A DNA stretch of 64,000 bases from Lineolata rhizophorae (Eukaryota; Ascomycota; Dothideomycetes; Lineolatales; Lineolataceae): contig MU001686.1 in assembly GCA_010093515.1 (NCBI GenBank), positions 744,115 through 808,114 on the forward strand, read 5' to 3'. Below the pieces are notes generated by a model. It was given only the letters and a program-made list of their open reading frames with translations, was not told the origin of the DNA and made no database searches. Position 1 is the first letter of the stretch, and each line of letters opens with the position of its first letter. Shown here piece after piece: positions 51,772 to 63,400 of the stretch. The translations under genes and the position numbers were made by a program.

Positions 51772-52650
51772 ATCGCACAGGGCCAGTGCATAAGGCCGGG
51801 CAGCGCCCGCGCAGCCCTATTAGAGCCGGGGCCTATTGTAGGCGAGCGAAGAGGCTCGGGCCAGGTTTTTGGGGGGGAGGGGGTTAGGGAGGAGCGGCAG
51901 CGGGGCAGGCGGCCGTCGGGAGCACAAGGACTCGAGAGGGCGACTGAGCGAGTGGTGGGTTGGCAGGGCAAGGGGCAAGGCAGTGCAGTGAGTGAGCGGG
52001 CGAGCAGCCTTGACTAGTGAACGTACGCGGAGTCGAATGGCCCGCCAGCTGCGGCGACGACGCCGACGATAGATGGCTCCGCCGCATGGCGAAGCGACAA
52101 CGGACGCTGGTGCGCTGGAGGGCGCGAGCGGCTGGCCCGGGCGAGGCTACTGGAGGAGGCGGCGCGCAACGCAGGCGGGCGACGGGGGCATGGCGCGCGA
52201 GGGCGTCGTCGTGCGGGCGGGAGCGGGCGAGGAGCGCGCGGCGGCGGCGGAGGCGGAGGTGGACGACGATGCTCTCGTGGCGGGCGGCGCGTTATTGGCG
52301 ATGGCGGCGGCGATGGGGGCGGGCGGCAGCAGGTGTGCGCTGGCACTCGGCGATGGGTCGCGGCGGGAAGGCGCCTCGACCGCCCACGGCCCCGTGCTCC
52401 CGACTGGGGTCGCTCTTGCCCGCTGGGGACGGCCCGGCCTACTTATCGATACCGCGCCTGGCACAGCGGTATGCAGGCACTGTACGTACCTACAGCACGC
52501 AGCGCCGTGGAGGTGAGTCTCCTTGCTTCTTGCGTCCCTGGCCTGGCCCTGTTTCTGTTTCTGCCGCTCTTCCTTTTCTCCCGGTGTTTGTTTCAGACTG
52601 CCGGGGAAACGTACACCCCCCAACAGGAGCTGTACTGTACTGTGCCATAC

Positions 52651-52681
<31 letters not shown>

Positions 52682-52689
52682 GAGAGAGA
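52651..52689 (+). repeat. (AG)n dinucleotide microsatellite
   Basis: About 39 bases of AG repeat, interrupted once by AT, in the gene-poor block. Confidence 0.95.
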
Positions 52690-53378
52690 ATGTACACACC
52701 CTGGCGAGGCCCGTCGGCCGATCGTCCCCGGGGTTCTGACTCTGGTCGCAGCGAAACGAAACGACGCGATGCGCAGCGCGCAGCACACCACGCAGCACGC
52801 AAGCGCAAGGCACTGCCTCGGTGGATTGCTGATGAGAGAGGGTCGAGCGGACGGGAGTTGGAGGTGAGGTTAGATGACTTGCAGGCCAGCGCAGCATCTT
52901 TCTTCGTCCCTTCTGGGCCGTCCAGTCCGCTGACTCCGGCCCGGCCGCGCGGCGCCGGCCAATCAGCGCCCGCGGAGCCGCGCTGGCCAGGGCTTCCTCA
53001 ACGCCAGCCTGGCCGCCGCCCACTCACTGGTCACTGGACTTGGGCCGCCTCGGCCCTCGTCCACTCGCGTCGCCGCCACGCCATCCTCGCCGCCGCTCCA
53101 GCGCAACCATACGTCCTGCTCCAGCTCTTTTCTGATCTAATCGCATCTCGTACGGCATGAGCGCTGGCATTGTCTGGCCCGCTGGCCTTTTTTTTGTCCA
53201 CTCTTCTCCCTTTCGTTCCTGTCAGAATCGTGCCCATTTGACCACTTGCACACACGCAGGTTCGCCTCGCCGGGGATCGTCTACGCTGCCCCTTTCGGCC
53301 AGCTGCAGACATGACTGCTGCCGCTAAGCCGCTGGCATCGCGCTATGCGCAGCGACGAAGCTACATACGGCGCTCGCA

Positions 53379-54708
53379 GGTACATACTACGTACATAGTG
53401 CGCATGGCTCGGTGCAACCCTCGATGCGTCGCTTGCGTGCGGCAGAGCGCCCGCGAAGCCATTGCTCGAACGGGCCCGGGTACGTACCGTCGCATATATG
53501 TAGGTATGTATGTGCGTATGCTCCTCCGGAAAACGCACGACACTTCCGCCATGCGCCCTGGAAAGGACGGGCTCGTCACCGCCTCGCCAGGCATCGCATC
53601 GGAGCACCAGCGGCCCGTGATAGGCGCAGAGCGCGTCGGACGGAAAGCATCGGTATACGTCCGTTGGCCCATATGCCGTCCGCTCAGCTCTGACGAGCCT
53701 CCTACACCTCGCCAGTGGCCAGTCGCATACAGGAAAATCCCCCCCCAAAAAAAGGTAGCGGTTTGCCGCCGGCCAGCGCAGCATCGGTGAACGACTGCGA
53801 CAGGCAGAAGCGCCTGGAGGGACCGGGCCCGATGGCGTCAGCAGGGAAAAGAGAGAGCGGACGAGCGCGTCCAATGCGCGGCGCTCGAGGCGGCCGCTTC
53901 TGCGACCTGGCAGCGGAGCGAAAGGAGGTGGCGAGCCTCTGGCGGGCGGCGGCGCGCGCTCGCACGGTCCTCGCCAGAATCGCTGCTGCGCTTTGCCTGC
54001 GCGGAGTCCTGCTGCAGAGTCGGATCAGCATCTTCATGCACGCTCCGGCGTTGATGTGTTGGCAACGCATTGCAGCTGTCACGGCCCAGCCCCGCCCGCG
54101 CCCCATTGGCCCCGAGCGCCCGCGCCGCGCTCCCTCCTCTTGCGGCGCCCGCCGACCGCGCGCTCTCCCAGCTAATAAAGTCGTCGCTCCACGTACAAAC
54201 TCAGTCCGTGTCCTCCTGTACATGCCGACGAGGTACATGCGGCTACCGTGCCCAACGCACCGAGTATGTAGTACACGGCTCTGACCCACTGCGTAACAAG
54301 CCTCCGCCCTGCGCCGCCAGCCGACCTCGTCCAGCCATCGTCGCCTCCGCGCAGGTCTATAATAGCCTCCTAGGGGCTTTGGCCGGCGCAATCGCGATCC
54401 ATTCGTGCCGCGGGCCCGTTGCAGTGCATCGGCCAGCCGCGTGAGATGAACCGCAGCCTCCAGATCTAGTGGTTGTGTACTTGCGAGGTATGTATACTGT
54501 CTCGTTTTCGTCGTGCATCTGTCGATGAAAAAGGCGCACCTCGGGTCCTATCACCCGCAACCGCTCGCCAGCTCCGCCATCTCTTTGGACGGTCATTTCT
54601 CCATTTCGCGGCGCGCGACACCCAAGCTGCCCATTCAACCCTCCAAGGCAAGGATCTACCCAGCCTCGACTTTCGCCTGTACGCGACGGTATTTCGTATG
54701 TATGTACT
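53379..54708. repeat. Scattered GTAC / (ATGT)n motifs
   Basis: Palindromic GTAC/TACGTA units and ATGTATGT-type strings recur at about 53379-53397, 53480-53520, 54191-54236, 54486-54500 and 54694-54708 (another at 52481-52490), about 90 to 900 bases apart. They are not tandem and their arrangement is irregular. The span given covers the main cluster. Confidence 0.5.
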
Positions 54709-55476
54709 TGGCGCCCGGTTCGGTCGGCACCCGCCATCTCCCAGACGTTCTGGATTCTGGATGGCGGGGACATGCCAGCAAGGGATTTCTTCAATTCGCG
54801 CTCCCCGACTTCATGCCATTGGGCACGAGGCGCGTCCGTCGAGCCCAATGCGGCCCGATTTCTGACCTCCTCTTGGATACCCAAAATCTCTCCGCGCGTT
54901 TTGCCGTAATGGAAAATGCCAAATAAGCTCGCCGATCTCCCGCCCTAGCGCCGAGTTAGGCTTTTTGATAGGATTGAGGTCCGTTCTTTTCTCCGCATTC
55001 ATCGGCGCTGTCACCCCTTTACGGTGCTGATGTTGCGCTTCTCTATCACGCAACGCGCCAGTTTTCGGTGCATCCCAACACCGAAAGTACTTTTCGCGAC
55101 TCGTGCTGGCAGTTTATTGGAGGAAGGTGTGGAAATGCTCTAAGCCACATGTTTTGGCATCCGACAGGATGCAATATTTGCTTACTTCAGTCCTCCGTTC
55201 TCTTATCCCATCCTGCCACGACAGTACGGCACCGCTTTTAGCATTTCCTGATCAATATCCTCCGAATTCTCCGAAGCCTGGGCGAGCTTTTCCTACACAC
55301 GCGAGCAAGAGCGACGGTCCCAATTCCCTAGTTCTGCGGCGATCCTACCACCCAGACGGTCGCACCGCGTTGCTTTCCGCCAGCCAGGTTTGTCCCGCGC
55401 CTGTGTCGCCGTTGCACCGAGGACGGATCGCCACTGCTGCTGACGGCGCCGCCCTCGGGTGAAGCTGTGGCACATG

Positions 55477-55508
55477 CACACGCACACGCACACGCACACG
55501 CACACACT
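55477..55508 (+). repeat. (CACACG)n hexanucleotide repeat
   Basis: About five CACACG units ending in CACACAC, in the gene-poor block. Confidence 0.9.
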
Positions 55509-57615
55509 ACTTTCTCGGTGACGGGAACACGTGGGCACGTGGCAGCGGCCGAGTCGTCCGGGTCTCGTCCTTGCGGGTGGAAGCGCGCGGCTCCATTGGA
55601 CGGGCGGACTCGAGCTTCCTAGGCGCGCTGCGACTGGCTAAGCAAGTCATCTCGTGCAACCTGTAAGCTGCGAGGCAGGCGGGGTCATTCTGCCCTTCTT
55701 TGACGTGCTGCTATTAGTGCTCCTGCAACCGCTACGGTGACGGCCTATAGAAACCGCCTAGAAACGTGCGAGCAGGCTGTTGGGTGTTGATCCGGTTCGG
55801 ATCGTGGAAAGCTACACATGAGTGGCCTGCCATGCAAGTCAGTCTCGGAGCGAAAAGCGAGGTCGGCTTGCTATCGAATCAGGACGTTTCCCGGCGCTCA
55901 GAACGAGGACATCACGTCTGTGGATCGTGATGCGCGGGTGAGCAAGACCTAACAAACAAGTCACTTGATCTGGCTGTACGGCTTTGTCGCCTGGACGCCT
56001 ATCAAGGCAAGCGTATTACTCGGGGTCATCCTTTCCGATTTAGGCAGCTCTATAGTTCCAAGTCAATCACGAAGCATTGAAGGATCTGTATACCTGTGCT
56101 ACTGCGTCCGCCTTCAGCCTTGTACGCTGTATGCTCGTCATGGGTACATTTCATGTTGTGCTCCTTTCGAGTCCCTTCTAAATTAACGCAGTGTTGGTTG
56201 GGCTATTTGGAGCTCCTAGGGCGTTTGCGGTGTAACCAATGGGAGTTGTTGGATGTTGGGGTTCTTTAGACGACGTCCGCCTGAGGCTTTTGACCGCGTT
56301 CACTTCTTCCGCTTCGAGCTAAGTCATTTTTGGTTCTGACACTGACCGGCCTGGACTGCGCCTCGAGCATCTTCAGCGGCATGCTATAGCACGGACATTT
56401 TAATCCCGATGCGAAATGCAAGGCGCATTTCGCCAATGAAAAAACCGCGTGGCTTATTTTTGTGTGTTGAGCGGTGCGTGCATGATGCACATGCGCTAAT
56501 TGTAGAAATTGGAAGGTTTATTTTCGACGGGGCGACGAACCGCAGCCGCTCCTTGCTTCTTGGCAAGTCAACGACCCAGTGACGGACTCTGAGCGGCATG
56601 CAGTGCGCCTGCAGCTTCAATTGGGAAGTGGCGGAACACCGCCATTTCACGGCGTCGGATTTCTTTTGCAGAGACGTTCATGCTGTGTTGCGATGTGATG
56701 ACGCGATGTAGAGTCGGTGAAGCGCATGTTAGCACTGAGCACGTTGTGGAAGATCGCTCTAGTTCGATAGGACACATCCTGGTGTCCTCTAGAGAGTTGA
56801 CGAATAGATGTGTATCCCTCTGCTTCTCGTTGCTCGCCCTAGATGAGGGCCATTGGATGCTAAGCTAGCCACAAACTAAGAACTAACGTGGCATATGTGC
56901 ATGAAGATCCGTGTACTAAGATATGAAAGTGGTATCGTACTGTTCAGCTGGTTCAGTCACTCCTGTATGCTTGAGATTGCGATGCTACGTAACCTTGCTC
57001 TCATTTTTATTTGTAAATATAATTCTGGTGGATTGTTCTCGTTGGGTTCGTCCTGTTGACCTATTGCAAGATTGAAGAGTACTTTAACGGTTCGGTGAAA
57101 TGAGTGAGGGCGCTTCATATCATGGTAGAGATGCGCCTAATATGTTGAGTTGACCCATCAATAATACAAGGGCATGTGATTCAACATGAAATTAAGTTTG
57201 TTGAACCTACCATTGGTTTCTCCGTTCGGGCTATCGGCTACCCATGCGAAAGATTGTATCGACGCTTATCAAACTTCGTCCATGCAGGAGCTAGCAGACG
57301 TTTAATTTGTATAATTATATCGACAAAAACCTTACAAAGGCAAGAGATCGGAGTTGTAGTACTGTCGACATTTTTCGTAGACAAGCATTCAAAGGCTTGG
57401 AAGTAGTCTCAAGACGATGAGTATGCGACCTGGAAAATCGCGAATATAAAGTCGAAAACAATCCTTTTTAATCTCAAGTTCGTCAAACGTGTTTCACTAA
57501 ATGCTCTGCAGCAGTTTCAATTCTAACCTAATCGACCGAGTTTTCTGTTTGAGCAGGTGGTCGAAACATTGTGACCTGTTTGCAAAGCAGCTTTTCAAAC
57601 TCGACGTCCTGCTGC

Positions 57616-58479
57616 TCATGTCACCTCAACGCTCCCCTGCGGGACTCCCTTTACGCTCTGTAGCCTACGAGCCATGAATTGCATAATGGGCATCATCTCA
57701 TCTCGGTTTCGCGGCATGTGATCGCCGTTCATCTTCCACTCTTTGACCTCTAGAAATTCAAACTCATCCTTGAGTCGGTTCAGAGCCGACTGCATCACGG
57801 CGGAGTTCTCCCTCGCCTTGCAAAGTAGAACTGGTGCTTTGCACTTGCCCGGCGCGCTCATCTTTGACTTCTCTTCTCCCTCATCCTCGACCTCCTGCAC
57901 CTTTGGAGGTTCCGGGAGCTTCTCGGGCAGGAAACCGCCGATGCTGACTATGCCACCTAGCTCGACGCCCTCTTTACCCAAGACCCTAGCAGCCGCAAGG
58001 GCGACACAAGCGCCCTGCCCGAATCCGAGCACGAGAATATTTCGCGGCGCATAACCGCACTTTTCCATCAGGCCTTCCTTGATCACCGTGTCGGCGACGA
58101 GTGGTAGTGCGGTCCCAAAACCGGTGTCGAAGTCGAGCCCGCCGGTGCCTTGATCGAAAATGAGGTCGTCCCCCCATTGGAACCCGTCGAGATCAAACGG
58201 CAGCTTGTTGGGCGCGCAGAGTGACAGACATGCCGTCTCCGGCAGGCGCATCTGGTCGCCAAGCGCGCTGAATGGCCGATGCGAATCTCCAAGGGAATGA
58301 AGGAGGATAAGGACATTTGTGGGACGGTCAGGGGAGGGCGCTACTCATTACGAAGTCCGAGGCAGCTTCAATTAGATGGTGGAGGCGATCTGCGGTGGGT
58401 GCAGTGGGCACATACGAGGTACGACGTCGAGAGTGAGCGTGGACGGAAAGTCCGCTTGTGTGGGCAGACGGCCAGGCAT
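57616..58479 (-). CDS. Phospholipase/carboxylesterase-family alpha/beta hydrolase lacking its nucleophile Ser
   Basis: 262-residue member of the acyl-protein thioesterase-like (phospholipase/carboxylesterase) family. Two exons: 58479-58416 (64 nt, MPGRLPTQADFPSTLTLDVVP) and 58340-57616. The join VVP|PSPDRPTNVLILLHSLGDSHRPF restores the family's first beta strand and oxyanion region. Conserved blocks are LPETACLSLCAPNKLPFD and FQWGDDLIFDQGTG. At the nucleophile elbow the expected G-x-S-x-G reads G127-F-G-Q-G131, so Gly129 replaces the Ser. The usual catalytic Asp region reads CKARENSAV without an Asp; His229 (NGDHMP) remains. The fold is clear but hydrolase activity by the normal mechanism is unlikely. 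I have a recollection that GFGQG is shared by other Pezizomycotina homologues, which would make it a lineage-wide pseudoenzyme rather than a local mutation. Confidence 0.88.
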
Positions 58480-60415
58480 TTTGCTTGGCAGAAAGCGTCC
58501 GAATTCCCAAGCTGCTCGAGATATGTACACAGTAGCGCCTGAATGTGAGGTGGGGAGGTGGGTAGGGTGACGTCGAGTTCGGAGTGACAATGGTGGGCCT
58601 AAGCTCTCGCAAGCTGTCGGTGGAGCCCCATAAAATCCCGAACGGGCTAGCAGTGCCGACCCATTAGGCGATTGTCGGATGTATTAGGTCTCCTATTTAG
58701 GCTTAGTTTACCAACAACCACTGACAGGCTCCCACCTTAGATAGCGCCATTTTCTATGTCAATGGACTTGACCTACCCATTCCAGACCTCCACCGGAATC
58801 TGTTTGCGGTTCTTCCCAATTCGGCCTACGGGCCAGAGCAAGTGTCCATCATAAACTCCGGCTCATCACCACCTTTCCAATCGCCTCTAGAGTTTGCGAT
58901 AAACACTACCCAAGCAGCGAACGATTTGTCCATTCTTCTTGTTCGTCGCTACCCCATGGTTCTAGGGACTGTTGCTCGAACCACCAGCCATACGGGCCAA
59001 GGGCTTCCATGATGATGGAGCTGCCATTGAAGGTCTTCCGATGGCCGTGCGATGCGTGATCTGCAACGTTCGAGCCTCTCTTCTTGTCTTGCCGGAGAAA
59101 ATTTCGCCTCCTTCTCTGGCGGCTCATTTTCGCACTAACTATTGTGAGCAGTTCAGAATACATCTGTCCGCACTACCAAATCGCACCCACCAAAGCATGG
59201 CGTGCCATTTCTTGATGAGGAATCAAGTTTCATTGTGTGAGAACTGGGAGCTTGCCGGAAACGACATGACCGCCCTTTTTGGTCTCAAAATTACCGTGAC
59301 GCCAATTAGGTGCAGGGCGGCGCATGCTCGTCTATAGCATTTTCCGTCGATTGAATGCTTGGAAAAATACCCTCCATTGCTAATACCTGCGATGACAATT
59401 TCATATCTTATATGAACGCCTGCATGAGATGCCTCAGACATCCCCTAGCCACGTACCGTTCAACTTCACTTTCCGAAGGGAGGGTAAGCAGTGTAGGAGG
59501 AGCTATCTTTCTGCCATTGACTGCGCTATATAGTCATGATGCTAACGGTACTGAAGTTACAACATACCTATGGAATCGCTTGTTGGTGAGGAAGTTGTTG
59601 GCTAGAGTAGGATCCCAGCGTATAATCAATGAAGAAAATGTTGTCTTGTCGTCTATTCCATTTGCTGGAGCGTTTAATAAGTTTCCCGGTGAGTTTTAGT
59701 CAGGCAAAGAACGGGGTTCAATTCGATTGGTTTGGTAGCGGTATATTTGCTTATGAAGCCTGCACCGTATTCCTAGCACTGTGTGGAAGGCCGAGGGCAC
59801 GAATGGAGAACGCTCCGGTCGCCATCGGCCAATGACACAGGGAAGCTCATTGGATACGCTACCACCTAAGCTTAATCAAGCGAGCGAATCGCCGCTTGCG
59901 AGTGCGGGGATTGGCGGCGCCATGCCGGACCGGCTCTAGCGCTCACGTGACGACAGGTTTTCGGGGTCAAGCGTGGCCCCCGGCATCTCAAAGCTTCGCA
60001 GCTGCGCGCGGCGTGCGAGGGCAGAGTGCGTACGCGACATCGACGGCCTCGGCCTCAGCCTACCTGTCTCCCGGCGTTTTTTTCACAACGCAGCCTCCGC
60101 CGCCCTGGGGTCTCTTTTCTTTCCGATTACAACCGGTTAATGTCTTGCTCTGTGGGGCTCAGCTTGCCTCTACCCATCTTTTTCTTTTCTTGTGATACCC
60201 ACGCGCTCTGCGAATTGGCGCATCCGATACTGAGTCTTCCTTCTTCCTTCACCCTTCTTCTGCTGGGCACTCGAAAAGCTGCGAATCGAGCGGGCCCAAT
60301 TATAGCCGGAGGTGGAGGGGAAGGTCTATCCGCTCTTTACGAGACTTGTATTCGCACGCAACGCCGCTAGACGCAAGTCGCGAAGTCGCCGCAAGGCGCT
60401 TCGGCCCCGGCCATC
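58480..60415. other. Divergent intergenic region upstream of TRA1
   Basis: 1.9 kb between the hydrolase-like gene and TRA1. ORFs of 60-120 codons (58972-59337, 59355-59699, 60026-60370 plus) show nothing recognisable. The last about 300 bases before 60416 are CT-rich (60170-60260), consistent with TRA1 promoter and leader. Confidence 0.5.
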
Positions 60416-63400
60416 ATGGCGGGTGTGATGCAGAACCTCGACACCTACGTCTCAAAGCTGGAGGACTCTAATCACGGTATGTCCATCGCGGCCTGGTTCT
60501 TGCCCGCGCACTAACGGTACAAATCTTCTACCATGCAGATATCAAGGCCAAGCTTCAATATGCAACGGATCTTCGAGACAATATCGAGCTGTGGTGCCAG
60601 GGCGACATGTACAAGGTCTTCTTGCAGAAGCTGATGCCGGTCTTCTTGAACGTGTTGGATGGACAACCGGTGTTCATCAGTAATCTGCCGGAGCAGGTAC
60701 GTTTGTCGTGTCCATTTCACGATGGATTTACTTGCGCTAGAAGCTTTCGTATTACTTGGGACATCGACGTCGCTAACACATGGCGTGCTATTGCCCACAG
60801 CGCCTGCGGAACACTGTTCTCGAGATCCTGCATCGATTACCAATGTCCCCGCCCGAAGTTTTAGAAGAATATGCTGCACAGGTTGTCGACCGACTGATGA
60901 GCCTGGTGCGCATAGAGAACGAAGACAACGCTGTCCTATGCATGAAGATCATCATGGACTTTCAGCGACACCTGACAAAGGTGTTGGCCGACCGCGTCCA
61001 GCCTTTCCTGGAACTTATCCAGGAAATGTTCGAGATGATGGAGCAGGCCGTGCGGGATACGTTCGATAGTCCAGCGGCGAACCAACACCCTCCGCAGGGC
61101 GCCGGAAGCGCAGCGGTGCCCTCAACACCAAACAATCCTGCTTATTCGCAGTCGCCACGGCCTGGATCGCCGGTAGCGTCAACTTCGGATCTCGGCGCGG
61201 AGCAGCAGCAAGCGCGTCCCTTGTTGAAAGGTATGCAGTCGTTCAAGGTGCTTTCCGAGTGTCCGATCATCGTGGTGTCGATCTTCCAGGCGTACAGGAG
61301 CTGCGTGGCGAAGAACGTGAAGCTTTTCGTTCCGCTCATCAAAAACGCGCTGCTCCTTCAGGCCAAGCCGCAGGAGAAGGCGCACGCCGAGGCGAAGGCC
61401 CAGGGTAGAATTTTTACTGGCGTGAGTAAGGAAATCAAAAACCGCGCAGCTTTTGGAGACTTGATTACCGCGCAGGTAAAGACTATGAGCTTTCTGGCCT
61501 ACCTTTTGCGCGTCTACGCGCAACAGTTGACAGACTTTCTGCCTACTCTGCCCGACATTGTGGTCCGCTTGCTAAAGGACTGCCCTCGAGAGAAGTCGGG
61601 TGCTCGCAAAGAGCTTCTTGTCGCGATCCGGCATATCATCAACTTCAATTTTCGAAGAATATTCTTGAAGAAAATTGACGAGTTGCTTGACGAGCGGACT
61701 CTGATTGGCGACGGGCTCACAGTGTACGAGACGATGCGTCCGCTCGCCTACAGCATGCTGGCGGATCTGATCCATCACCTTCGGGACCAGCTTTCCCGGG
61801 ACCAGATCCGCCGCACGGTGGAGGTGTACACTAAGAACTTGCACGATAACTTTCCGGGAACGAGCTTCCAAACGATGAGCGCGAAACTGTTGCTTAATAT
61901 GGCGGAGTGCATTGCGCGCCTCGAACCGAAGCGGGACGCGAGACACTTTTTGATTATGATACTAAACGCCATTGGCGACAAGTTTGCGGCCATGAATCGG
62001 CAGTACCACAACGCTATCAAGCTCTCGGAACAATACTCGCACCCGACCATTGACGCCGTGGCCGAGAACTATTTCGCCGACAAGGACCAGCCTCCGGAGT
62101 GGGATGAAATTGACATCTTCACGGCCACCCCCATCAAGACGTCGAACCCTCGCGATAGGAACTCGGAACCCATCGCGGACAACAAGTTCCTGTTCAAGAA
62201 TTTGTTGCACGGTCTAAAGAACTTGTTTTATCAACTGAGGGCCTGCAACCCCTCCCATATTAAAGACCAGATCGATCCCCAAAATGCACCTCCGAATTGG
62301 GGTGATGTCTCTTTTGGGTACAACGCCGAAGAGGTGGAAGTCTTGATCAAGCTTTTCCGTGAGGGTGCTCGGGTTTTTCGGTATTACGGCCTCGATAACA
62401 AACAACACGCTGAGAGCCATGGCCTATCCCCCAGCGAGCTCCTTGCGAACCAGCACATGATGTCGAGCGACAAGGTCGAGAAGGAACTTTTGGAAACGTT
62501 TGCCACCGTTTTCCATCACATCGATCCGGCTACCTTCCACGAGGTTTTCCAGTCCGAGATTCCGAACCTATACGAAATGATGTTCGACCACCCCTCCTTG
62601 CTGCACGTCCCGCAGTTTTTACTCGCGAGTGAGGCAACTTCTCCGGCTTTTGCGGGAATGCTACTTCAATTCCTCATGGGCAAGATCGACGAGGTTGGCA
62701 CGGCGGACGTTAGGAAGTCGTCAATCCTGCTCCGTTTGTTCAAACTCTCGTTCATGGCCGTCACCCTCTTCTCCACCCAGAATGAACAAGTCCTCCTGCC
62801 GCACGTCACCAAGATCGTCACGAAATCGATTCAGCTGTCCACGACCGCCGAGGAGCCGACGAATTATTTTCTCCTCCTCCGATCACTTTTCCGAAGTATC
62901 GGCGGAGGTAGGTTCGAGCACCTTTACAAGGAGATCCTGCCTCTTCTGGAGATGCTTTTGGAGGTGCTGAACAACTTGCTTATGGCTGCTCGGAAGCCGC
63001 AAGACAGGGACTTGTTCGTGGAACTATCGTTGACTGTGCCCGCTCGACTGAGCAATTTGCTTCCCCACCTGAACTACCTCATGCGGCCGTTGGTCGTGGC
63101 ACTCAGGGCCGGATCGGATCTAATCGGCCAGGGCCTCCGGACACTCGAGTTATGCGTTGACAACCTTACCGCTGACTATTTGGACCCAATCATGGCCCCC
63201 GTCATCGATGACTTGATGGCTGCTCTCTGGGAACATCTGAAGCCTAATCCGTATAGCCACTTTCATTCGCATACCACGATGCGAATTCTCGGAAAGCTTG
63301 GTGGTCGAAATCGCAAGTTCTTGAACGGTCCTCCCGATTTAACGTATAAGCCTTTCGCAGACGACGAGTCTAGCATAGACATTAGGCTCATCGGCTCTGG

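Larger units (their letters stand above)
51772..57615. other. 5.8-kb gene-poor block upstream of the RasGAP-like gene
   Basis: GC-rich to about 54.5 kb, then progressively AT-richer. Overlapping ORFs on both strands (for example 52017-52739 plus, 52333-53160 plus, 53281-53874 minus, 53702-54391 minus) reach 230-275 codons. They are arginine/alanine-rich, mutually overlapping and match no family I know, so I treat them as composition effects. The block carries a GA microsatellite, a CACACG repeat and recurring GTAC/ATGT motifs (listed separately). It may be an extended promoter and leader, a lncRNA locus, or hold a fast-evolving gene I cannot recognise. Confidence 0.45.

Noticed and set aside
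52017-54391. Several 170-275-codon ORFs in the gene-poor block
   Set aside because: They overlap one another on both strands, are rich in Arg, Ala, Pro and Gly, and share nothing with known families; best explained by GC content.
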